Assembly: GCF_035594125.1 (NCBI RefSeq)
Contig: NC_087198.1
Span: 1,338,599-1,402,598 of the forward strand
Length of the DNA stretch: 64,000 nt
DNA from: Scylla paramamosain
Taxonomy: Eukaryota; Arthropoda; Malacostraca; Decapoda; Portunidae
Reading direction: 5' to 3'
Of this stretch, positions 24,096 to 40,800 are shown piece by piece. Below the pieces are notes generated by a model. That model saw only the letters and a list, made by a program, of their open reading frames with translations. It was not told the DNA's origin and ran no database searches. A program made the position numbers and the translations under genes. Each line of letters begins with the position of its first letter. Positions within the stretch are counted from its first letter, which is position 1.

Positions 24096-27000
24096 TGGGA
24101 TTTTCGTAACTAAGAATGTGAAAAACACTCAAAATACACACATTTGGTAAGGTAGTTCAGTTTTTCAATTAAAAGTGTTATTCATGAGTTTTAGCATTTT
24201 GGTATGTAAGAAACTTCTCTATATACACGAGTTTTTGCGTTTTTTGTCTTGTGGTTCTTGTGAAACTATATAACAATCATTATACACGTTTCTCTAAATA
24301 TCCTTTTTTCTTCCCAATATAGAGTGCTTTTACATCCATTTTCGCGTTTTTTTTTTTTTTTTGTAGGTATAAAAGCCCCAAAACACGTTTTGGTAATATT
24401 ATTCTATTTCTTCATATTCGTTGCTTTGCATCCGTTTTAGCGTTTTTTTCTACGTAAAACGCTGAAAAGACACGTTTTCAGTAATTTTGTTTGGATTCAC
24501 ATATTGACTGACTTCCATATTATTTATCGGTTTGGTGCCTAACATACTGAAAAACACTGAAAAGACAGGTTTCTGGTAAAGTCGTTTAATTTCCTCATAT
24601 AGGTGGCTTTGCATGCACTTTAAGGTTTGGTAAATAACAATCCGAAAAAAAAGCTATAATTAACTTTTTTTGATAATGTTCTTTTTCCACATAAATTCCC
24701 TGAATTTTGGCAGAATTTTTTATTTTTTTTTCTCTTTAAAGAGTGTTATTTGTGGCTTTTAACGTTTTGGTACTTATAGAACTTCAAAACAGTCATAATA
24801 CACGTTTTTCGTAATGTCCTTTCGTTTCCCAAAGATAGGGTTCTTTGCATGTATTTGAGCGTTTTTATAGGTAACATGATGAAAACACTTAAAACACATG
24901 TTTTTTGTGATGTTTTTTTCTGCTTCTCCATAAAGGAGTGTTTTGCATGCGTTTTAGCGTTTTGGTATGTAAGGAGCTCAAAAACACATAATGGCAAGTT
25001 CTTGGTCGAAGTTGGTTTTATTCTCATGTAATGTGATTGCCCTGCTTTCTAGTGCTTTATTGCCAAACACGCTCAAAAACACTTAAAAGACACTTCTGGT
25101 AATGTCATTTTTTTCTCACATAAAGCTAGTTTCGCATGCTTTTTGGGATATTGCTAACTAACAATGTGAAAAACAATGAAAATACACGCTTTTGGTAAGA
25201 TTGTTCTGTTTCTGAATTAAGATTGTTATTTATGAGTTTCAGCATTTTCGTATCTAAGAAACTTCTTTATATACACAAGTTTTTGCGCTTTTTGCCTTGT
25301 GGTTCTTGTGAACCAAAAGTTCTTTTGCTCGAAAATAATAAGACACTCATGATACACGTTTCTCGTAATGTCCTTTTCTTTCTCAATAGGGAGTGCTTTG
25401 CATCCATTTTCACCTTTTTTGTAGGTAACCAGCTCAAAAATACTGAAAATATAGTTTTTTTGTAATGTTATTCTATTTTTTTTTTTCATATTGGTTGGTT
25501 TGCATCCGTTTTAGCGTTTTTCTACGTAAAACACCGAAAAGACACGTTTTCAGTAATTTTGTTTTGGATATAGAGTGACTTCCATGTTATTTATCGTTTT
25601 GGTGCCTAGCAAGCTGAAAAACACCCATAAGACAGTTTTCTGGCAAAGACGTTTGATTTCCCTATATAGGTGGCTTTGCATGCACTTTATGGTTTGCTAC
25701 ATAACAGTCGAGAAAAAAAAAGCTAAAATTAACTTTTTTGATAATGTTCTTATTTCAGAAAATTTCATGAACTTTGCTTGAATTTTGACACCTCGGTACC
25801 TGTGAAGATGAATAAGAAAGAAAAAAAAATATCGTATTTATTTGTTTTTTTTTTCTCAATAGAGAATTATTTGTGGCTTTTAGCTTTTTGGTACTTAATG
25901 AATTTAAAAATACTCATAATACACGTTTCTCGTAATGTCCTTTCGTTTCCCACAAATAGGGTTCTTAGCATGTATTTAAGCGTTTTATTGGTAACATGAT
26001 CAAAAACACTCAAAATACATGTTTTTGGTAATGTTATTCTGTTTCTCCATAAAGTGGGTTTTGCATGCGTTTTACCGTTTTGGTATATAAGGAGCTCAAA
26101 AACACTTAAAGGCAAGTTCTTGGTAAACATTGGTTTTATTCCCATGTAATGTTATTGCCCTTCTTTTTAGTGCTTTACTGCCTATCACGCTCAAAAACAC
26201 TCAATAGACACTTTTCTGAAAATGTCGTTTTTTTTTTTTTTTTACCACACAAAGCTGGTTTCGCAATCAATTTAGGTTTTAGGTAACTAAGAATGTGGAA
26301 CGCACTCAAAATACACGCATTTTGTAAGGTAATTCTGTTTCTCAATTAAAAGTGTTATTCATGAGTTTCATAATTTTTGTATCTAAGAAAATTCTCTAGG
26401 TACAGGAGTTTTTGCGTTTTTTGCCTTTTGGTTCTTGTGGAACTATAAAACACTCATTATACACGTTTCTCAGAATGTCCTTTTGTTTTGCAATACTTTG
26501 CCTCCATTTTTGCGTTTTTTTTAGGTAACTAGCTCAAAAACATTCAAAAAATACATTTTTGGTAATATTCTATTTCTTCATATTGGTTGGTTTGCATCCT
26601 TTTTAGCGTTTTTCTACGTAAAACACTGAAAAGGCACGTTTTCAGTAATTTTGTTTTGCATTCACATATTGATTGACTTCCATGTTATTATCGTTTTGGT
26701 GCCTAACATACTGGAAAACACTAAAAAAAAGGAAGGTTTCTCGTAAAGTCGTTTAATTTCTTCATGTAGGTGGATTTGCATTCACTTAAGAGTTTGCTAC
26801 ATAACATTCCGAAAAAAAAACTAAAATTAACTTTTTTGATAATATTTTTTATCACATAATTGCCCAGAATTTTCCCAGAATTTTGGCATCTCGGTATCTA
26901 TGAAGATGAATAACAAAAAAAAAAAATTGCCGTTTTTTTTTTATATTTATTTATTTTTTCTTTATAAAGAGTGTTATTTGTGGGTTTTAGTTTTTTGGTT

Positions 27001-28832
27001 CTTAAGGAACTTAAAAACACGTTTCTCGTAATAAACGTTTCTCGTAATGTCCTTTCGTTTCCCAAACATAGGGTTCTTTGCATGTATTTTCGCGTTTTCA
27101 TAGGTAGCATGATCAAAAACACTCAAAATACATGTTTTTGGTATTGTTTTCTAATTCTCCATAAAGTGTGTTTTGCATTCGTGTTAGCGTTTTGGTATGT
27201 AAGGAGCTCAAAAAAACTTAATGGCATATTCTTGGTAAAAGTTGGTTTCATTCCCATGTAATGTTATTGTCCTGCTTTTTAGTGCTTTATTGCCTAACAC
27301 GCTCAAAAACATTCAAAGTCACTTTTCTGGTAATGTCATTTATTACCAACATAAAGCTAGTTTTACATGTAATTTGGGGTTTTGGTAAATAAGAATGTGA
27401 AAAACACTCAAAATACACGCATTTCGTAAGGTTGTTATGTTTCTCATTTAAGAGTGTTATTCATGAGTACCAGCATTTTTAGTAACTAAGAAACTTCTTC
27501 ATATACGCGAGTTTTTGCGTTTTTTGCCTTGTGGTTCTTGTGAAACTATAAAACTCTCATTATTCACGTTTCTCGTAATGTCCTTTTGTTTCCCAATATA
27601 TAGTGCTTTGCATCCTTTTCCGCGTTTTTTGTAGGTAACAAGATTAAAAACACTCAAAATATACCATTTTGGTAATATTCTATTTCTTCATATTTGTTGG
27701 TTTACATCCGTTTTAGCGTTTTTCTACCTAAAACACAGAAAAGACACGTTTTCAATATTTTGTTTTGGATTTTCACATAGAGTGACTTCCATATTATTTA
27801 TCGTTTTGATGCCTAACAAGCTGAAAATCACTCAAAAGATAGGTTTCTGGTAAAGTCGTTTAATTTCCTCATATAGGTGGCTTTGGCACTTCAGTGGTAT
27901 TTATCGTTTTGGTGCCTAACATGGTAAAAAAACACTCAAAAGACAGGTTTCTTGTAAAGTCGTTTAATTTCCATATATAGGTGGCTTTCCATGCACTTTA
28001 GGGTTTCGTACATAACAATCCGAAAAAAATCTAGAATTAAATTTTTTGATAATGTTCTTTTTTCCACATAATTTCCCTGAATTTTGCCAGAATTTTGGCA
28101 TCTTGATACCTATGAAGATGAATAACAAAAAAAAAATGGTATTTTTTTTTATTAATTTATTTTTTTCTCTATAAAGAGTGTTATTTGTGGGTTTTAGGTT
28201 TTTGGTACTTGAGGAACTTAAAAACACTCATAATACACGTTTCTCATAATGTCCTTTCGTTTCCCAAATATAGGGTTTTTTGCATGTATTTAAGCGTTTT
28301 TATAGGTAACTTGATCAAAAACACTCAAAATACATGTTTTTTGTAATGTTTTTGTGTTTCTCCATAAAGGGTGTTTTGCATGCGTTTTAGCGTTTCAGTA
28401 TGTAAGGAGCTCAAAATCACTTAAAGGCAAGTTCTTGGTAAAATTTGGTTTTATTTCCATGTAATGTGATTGCCTGCTTTATAGTGCTTTATTGCCTAAC
28501 ACGCTCAAAAACACTCAAAAGACACTCTTCTGGTAATGTCATTTTTTTTTTTTTCCACATAAAGCTAGTTTCGCATGCAATTTGGGGTTTTGGTAACTAA
28601 GAATGTGAAAAACACTCAAAATACACGCATTTGGTAAGGTTGTTCTGCATCTGAATTAAGAGTGTTATTCATGAGTTTCAGCGTTTTGGTACCTAAGAAT
28701 CTCAAAAACACTCATAATGCACGTTTCTCGTAATATCGCTCTTTTCTTCATATAGGGTGCTTTGCATGGAATTTGGCATTTTTTTTTCACGTAATAGCTG
28801 AAAAACACTGAAAATACACGGTTTTGGTAATA

Positions 28833-28864
28833 ACAACATAAGAACATAAGAAATAAGTAAATCT
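28833..28864 (-). mobile_element. Solo 3' tail of the same LINE
   Basis: About 32 bp reading AGATTTACTTATTTCTTATG... on the minus strand, with the TTCTTATG repeat, match the 3' end of LINE copy 1 at 31,659-31,691. The left flank (about 28,150-28,832) matches the left flank of copy 1 (about 31,010-31,658). On the right the satellite resumes at the end of beta1 (GCACTCAAAATACACGC). This is either the same insertion duplicated with its body deleted, or an extremely 5'-truncated insertion. The shared flank favours the first. Confidence 0.65.
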
Positions 28865-28987
28865 GCACTCAAAATACACGCATTTGTTAATGTTGTTCTG
28901 TTTCTCAATTAAGATTGTTATTCATGAGTTTCAGCATATTGGTATCTAAGAAACTTCTATATATACACGAGTTTTTGCGTTTTTTGC

Positions 28988-29011
28988 CTTGTGGTTCCTG
29001 TGAACCACAAG
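28988..29011 (+). repeat. Gamma1' hairpin, perfect stem
   Basis: Same insertion variant with loop CTGT. It lies just after the solo LINE tail. Confidence 0.88.
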
Positions 29012-30356
29012 TTCTTTTACCCGAAAATAATAAGACACTCATTATACATGTTTCTCGTAATGTCCTTATCTTTCCTAATAGGGAGTGCTTTGCATCCATT
29101 TTCGCGTTTTTTGTAGGTAACAAGCTCGAAAACACTCAAAATATACCTTTTTGGTAATGTTTTTCTATTTCTTCATATTGGTTGGTTTTCATCTTTTTTA
29201 GCGTTTTTCTACGTAAAACACCGAAAAGACACGTTTTCAGTAATTTTGTTTTTTATTCCTAAAGAATATTCCCAGAATTTTGGCATCTTAGTACCTATGA
29301 AGATGAATAACAAAACCAAAGAAGAAAATTTTATTTTTTTTCTCTATAAAGTGATATTTGTGGGTTTTAGCTTTTTTGGTAGTTAACACTCATAATACAC
29401 TTTTTTCGTAACGTCCTTTCTTTTCCCAAAAATAGGGTTCTTTGCATGTATTTAAGCGGTTTTATTGGTAACATGATCAAAAACACTGAAAATACATGTT
29501 TTTGGTAATGTTCTTCTGTTTCACTATTAAGTGTATTTTGCATGCGTGTTTTGGTATATAAGGAGCTCAAAAACACTTAAAGGCAAGTTCTTGGTAAAAA
29601 TTCGTTTTACTCCGATATAATGTGATTGCCCTCCTTTTTAGTGTTTTATTGCCTATCACGCTCAAAAACACTCAAAAGACACTTTTCTGGTAAAGTAATA
29701 TTTTTCCCAACAAATCTATTTTTGCATGCAATTTGGGGTTTTGGTAACTAAGAATGTTAAAAGCACTCAAAATACACGCATTTAGTAAGGTTGTTCTGTT
29801 TCTCAGTTAATAGTGTTATACATGAGTTTTAGCATTTTGGTATCTAGGAAACCTCTCAATATACACAAGATTTTGCGTTTTTTGCCTTGTGGTTCTTTTG
29901 AACTATAAAACACTCATTATACACTTTTCTTGCAATGTCCTTTTGTTTCCCAATATAGAATGCTTTGCATCAATTTTCGCGTTTTTTATAGGTACCAAGC
30001 TCAAAAACATTCAAAATATACGTTTTTAGTAACGTCTTTCTATTTCTTGATATTCGTTGCTTTGCATCCGTTTTAGCGTTTTTCTACGTAAAACACTGAG
30101 AAGACACGTTTTCAGTAACTTTGTTTTGGATTCCCATATAGAGTGATTTCCTTATTATTTATCATTTTGGTGACATGCTAAAAAAACACTCAAAACACAG
30201 ATTTCTGTTAAGGTCGTTTAATTTCCTCATATAGGAGGCTTTGCATGCACTTTAGGGTTGGGTCCGAAAAAAAAAGCTGAAATTAATTTTTTTGATAATA
30301 TTGTTTTATCATATGATTGCCCTGAATTTTCCCAGAATTTTGGTATCTCGGTACAT

Positions 30357-30450
30357 ATGAAGATGAATAAAAAAAAAATCCTATTCCGAAAAAAATGCTG
30401 AAATGAACTTTTTTGATAATATCATATGATTGCTCTGAATTTATCAATTA
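30357..30450 (+). other. Compound rearrangement: beta2/gamma2 repeat, then gamma2 to gamma1
   Basis: After the linker start (about 30,383) the sequence returns to the end of beta2 (TCCGAAAAAAATGCTG) and gamma2. Near 30,442 it then passes into the middle of gamma1 (TCAATTAAAAGTG), so gamma2', delta1, epsilon1, alpha1 and beta1 are absent. Confidence 0.78.
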
Positions 30451-31110
30451 AAAGTGTTATTCATGCATTTATTAATTTTGGTATGTAAGAAATTTCTCTA
30501 TATACACGAGTTTTTGCGTTTATTGCCTCGTGGTTCTTTTAAAACTATAAAACACTCATTATACACGTTTCTCGTAATGTTCTTTTGTTTCCCAATATAG
30601 AGTGCTTTCCATCCATTTTCGCATTTTTTGTAGGTAACAAGCTGAGAAACACTCAAAATATATATTTTTGGTAATGTTATTCTATTTCTTCATATTGGTT
30701 GGCTTGCATCCGTTTTAGCGTTTTTCTTCGTAAATCACTGAAAAGACACGTTTTCAGTAATATTGTTGAAATTGCTGAAAAAAACACTCAAAAGACAGAT
30801 TTCTGGTAAAGTGTAATTTCCCCATATAGGTGGCTTTGCATGCACTTCTGGGTTTGGTACATAATTCCGGAAAAAAGCTAAAAAAAAATTTTTTTATAAT
30901 GTGTTTTTTACATAATTTCCCTGAATTTTGCCTGAATTTTGGCATCTTTATAACTATGTAGATGAATAAAAAAAAATCTATTTTTTTAGTTATTTATTTT
31001 TTCTCTATTTGTGGGTTTTAGTTTTTTGGTACTTAAGGAACTTAAAAACAATCATAATACACGATTTTCGTAATGTCCTTTCGTTTCCCAAACATAGGGT
31101 TCTTTGCATG

Positions 31111-31118
31111 TACTCGTA
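31111..31118 (+). other. TACTCGTA insertion in delta1
   Basis: Normal GCATGTATTTAAGCG has become GCATGTACTCGTATTTAAG: six extra bases at a TA, leaving TA on both sides. Identical insertions are at 47,684 and 48,271. Confidence 0.85.
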
Positions 31119-31444
31119 TTTAAGCGTTTCTATAGGTAACATGATCAAAAACACTCAAAATACATGTTTTTTTGTAATGTTTTTGTGTTTCTCCATAAAG
31201 GGTGTTTTGCATGCGTTTTAGCGTTTCAGTATGTAAGGAGATGAAAACACTTAAAGGCAAGTTCTTGGTAAAATTTAGTTTTATTTCCATGTAATGTGAT
31301 TGCCTGCTTTATAGTGCTTTATTGCCTAACACGCTCAAAAACACTCAAAAGACACTCTTCTGGTAATGTCTTTTTTTTTTTTCCACATAAAGCTAGTTTC
31401 GCATGCAATTTGGGGTTTTGGTAACTAAGAATGTGAAAAACACT

Positions 31445-31658
31445 CAAAATACACGCATTTGGTAAGGTTGTTCTGTATCTCAATTAAGAGTGTTATTCAT
31501 GAGTTTCAGCGTTTTGGTACCTAAGAATCTCAAAAACACTCATAATGCACGTTTCTCGTAATGTCGCTCTTTTTCTTCATATAGGGTGCTTTACATGCAT
31601 TTTGGCATTTTTTTCACGTAATAGCTGAAAAACACTGAAAATACACGCTTTTGGTAAT
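31445..31658 (+). repeat. Old-type gamma, delta and start of epsilon left of LINE copy 1
   Basis: gamma1 here runs straight into CTCAAAAACACTCATAATGC + ACG with no gamma' piece, then a delta with TCGCTCTTTTTCTTCATA, then CTTTTGGTAAT, where the LINE tail begins. On the far side of the LINE the satellite resumes at TTCTCCATAAAGGG, the middle of an epsilon. The LINE therefore sits inside one epsilon of a five-slot array. The same arrangement precedes the solo tail (28,620-28,832) and LINE copy 2 (49,500-49,624). Confidence 0.75.
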
Positions 31659-32290
31659 AAGAACATAAGAACATAAGAAATAAGTAAATCTACAAGAAGA
31701 ATCTGCTAATATTGACTCCATTATTTTACACTCAACAGAAGTTAAGCTGACAGGTTAGACGTTAAAGTTTTTTCTCCTTTCTTAAAGGTAGGTACTATAT
31801 TCGCCTGCCTCCGAATCACCGATACCTCACATGACTAAAGTGATTTCCTAAGGACAGAAACTAACAGATTACTTATAACCTTTTTCCTTTCCTTAAATAC
31901 TGTGGAATATATTTCATCTGGTCCTGGTGACTTGAACTTTTCAACTTATCTATCTCCTGTTCCACTATCTCTTTTAGTTATGGTAATATCTGTCAGCTTC
32001 TCATCCTCTTCTATTCTAAATATCTTCTCACTATTTGGCAAATCCTGCATGTTTTCCTGGGCAAAGACAATTAAAAAATACTCGCTCACAATTTTACTAA
32101 TCTCTAATTCATTATATTATGGCCTTAAAACCACTTCCCCTGTCTTTAATCTCATATATACTACTCCTTCGCCCAATGTAGTGTTTTAACCTCAGTCATC
32201 CTTTTAGGATCATTCTTCTGCGATCTTTTTCTTCTCTAAGGGATGTTCCCTAACTGTCCTGAATGTAATTTATCAACGAATTATTTATTT
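31659..32290 (-). mobile_element. Degenerate CR1/L2-like LINE fragment, copy 1
   Basis: A non-satellite island in a monomer of the epsilon type. On the minus strand it reads, 5' to 3': an endonuclease-RT linker piece; a pre-RT region similar to NEYFLTVFAQENMQDLP; the KFKSPGPDEIYSTVFKE-like motif (about 31,906-31,932, one base out of frame with the preceding segment); VISNL; RRQANIVPTFKKG (about 31,775-31,812); remnants of NYRPVSLTS and IMESILAD; then a tail of TTCTTATG repeats (31,659-31,680). The tail is the usual kind of 3' end in the CR1 group. Relative to copy 2, about 160 bp of linker are missing (join near 32,100), as is everything between the fingers region and the 3' tail. Several stops and frameshifts make it non-functional. 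The CR1 versus L2 assignment is from motif memory only. Confidence 0.8.
31700..32280 (-). pseudogene. Reverse transcriptase ORF remnant (LINE copy 1)
   Basis: Coding remnant of the LINE ORF2, covering linker, pre-RT and RT fingers. The ORF visible on the + strand here (31,902-32,189) is antisense and not real. The minus strand gives recognisable RT motifs across at least two frames. The GPDEIY frame is shifted by one base from the upstream KLTDITITKEIVEQEIDKL-like segment. The same one-base loss is present in copy 2, so it predates the duplication. The palm catalytic YADD/FADD region is absent. Confidence 0.75.
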
Positions 32291-39220
<6,930 letters not shown>

Positions 39221-39681
39221 TATGTAAGGCCTCGCATATGAGGAAATTAAAGACCTTACAAGAAATCTGTCTTTTGAGTGTTTTTCATCATGTTAGGCAT
39301 CAAAACGATAAATAATAAGGAACTCACTCTATGTGGGAATCCAAAAGAAAATTACTGTTTTATGTAGAAAAACGCTAAAACTAATGCAAACCAACCAATA
39401 TCAAGAAGCAGAAAAACATTACCAGAATTGTATATTTTGAGTGTTTTTGAGCTTGTTACCTACAAAAAAAAAAACGCAAAAATTGATACAAAGCACTCTA
39501 TATTGGGAAACAAAGGGACATTGCAAGAAAAGTGTATAATGAATGTTTTAAAGTTCAAAAAAACCACAAGGCAAAAAACACAAAAACTCGTGTATATGGA
39601 GAATTTTTCTAGATACCAAAATGCCGAAACTCATGAATAACACTATTAATTGAGAAACAGAACAACCTTACTAAATGCGTG
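39221..39681 (-). repeat. Inverted satellite block, copy 3
   Basis: Reverse-oriented beta2 (partial) to gamma1, with the same joins as copies 1 and 2. The left join is slightly mutated (TATGTAAGGCCTCGCATATG) and shares GGCCTCGCATATG with copy 4. A small deletion removes the epsilon2/alpha2 boundary near 39,356. About 25 bp after the right join the array jumps from alpha1 to the end of delta2 (near 39,706). The matching flank at 10.7-11.1 kb is intact, so ~400 bp have been lost here. Confidence 0.9.
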
Positions 39682-40760
39682 TCAAAAACACTAAAAGGCA
39701 AGTTCTTTTTTTATGTAACAAGCTCAAAAACACACAAAATATACTTTTCTGTTAATGTTATTCTATCTTTTCATATTGGTTGGTTTGCATCCGTTTTAGC
39801 ATTTTTTTACGTAAATCTTTAAAAGACACGTTTTCAGTAATTTTGTTTTGGATTTCCATATAGAGTGACTTTCATATTATCTATCGTTTTGGTGCCTAAC
39901 ATGCGGAAAAACACTCAAAAAAGATAGGTTTCTTTTCTTGTAAAGTCGTTAAATTTTCCCAAATAGGTGGCTTTACATACACTTTATGGTTTGGTACATA
40001 ACTCCAAAAAAAAGGTAAAAGTAACTTTTTCCACAATTTTTCCACATAATTTCCCTGAATTTTGGCAGAATTTTGGCGTCTTGGTACCTATGAACATCAA
40101 TAACAAAAAAAAAAAGCTATTATTTTATTTATTTTTTTCTCTATAAAGAGTGTTATTTGTAGGTTTTAACGTTTTGGTACTTAAAGAACTTCAAAACATT
40201 CATAATACACATTTCTCGTAATGTCCTTTCCTTTCCCAAATATCTTTGCATGTATTTAAGCGTTTTTATAGGTAATATGATGAAAAAACACTCAAAAAAC
40301 ACTTGTTTTTTGGTAATGTTATTCTGCTTCTGCATGCATGCGTTTTAGCGATTTGGTATGTAAGGAGCTGAAAAGCACTTCAAGGCAAGTTCTTGGTAAA
40401 AGTTGGTTTTATTGCAATATAATATGATTGCCTTGCTTTTTTAGTGCTTTATTGCCTAACACGCTCGAAAAACACTCAAAAGACACTTCTGGTAATGTCA
40501 TTTTTTCCAACATAAAGCTACTTTCGCATGCTGTTTGGGGTTTTGCTAAGAATGTGAAAAAAAACACTCAAAATACACGCATTTGGTAATGTTGTTCTGT
40601 TTCCCAATTAAGATTGTTATTCATGAGTTTCAGCATTTTGGTATCTAAGAACTTCTTTTTATACACGAATTTTTGCGTTTTTTGCGTTGTGGTTCTTGTG
40701 AACCACAAGTTCTTTTGCCCAAAAATAAAAAGACACTCATTATACACGTTTCTCGTTATG

Positions 40761-40800
40761 TCCTTTTCTCTCATCTTCTTTCCTTTTCTCTCATCTTCTT
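40761..40800 (+). repeat. 20-bp tandem duplication at a slot jump
   Basis: TCCTTTTCTCTCATCTTCTT is present twice back to back. The first copy starts as delta2; after the second copy the sequence continues as the A/T linker and gamma2'. The duplication marks the deletion junction. Confidence 0.88.

Larger units (their letters stand above)
19825..31658 (+). repeat. Satellite HOR array, block 3
   Basis: delta1 starts near 20,643, 21,829, 22,939, 23,973, 24,805, 25,925, 27,037, 28,240, 29,401 and 31,064. Disruptions: a delta2 to epsilon2 internal deletion near 20,198; a TA-rich expansion in delta1 at 20.7 kb; a delta1 to beta1 jump near 24,060-24,090; a local alpha2/beta2 repeat at about 27,880-27,960; a short LINE tail near 28,833-28,864; and a double junction at about 30,383 and 30,442 (back to beta2, then gamma2 to gamma1). 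The last ~200 bp before the LINE (about 31,445-31,658) are single gamma, then delta, then the start of epsilon, of the older five-slot type. No gene is seen. Confidence 0.88.

Noticed and set aside
26228..26248. Poly-T tracts (~20) here and near 24,345, resembling retroposon tails
   Set aside because: They lie in the normal T-rich part of beta1 and delta2, without target duplications or adjoining foreign sequence.
1..31658. CRISPR-like regular repeats
   Set aside because: Whole monomers repeat with gradual divergence. There are no short identical repeats with unique spacers, no cas genes, and the setting is eukaryotic.
31902..32189. 95-codon + strand ORF over LINE copy 1
   Set aside because: Antisense of the LINE; RT motifs are on the minus strand.
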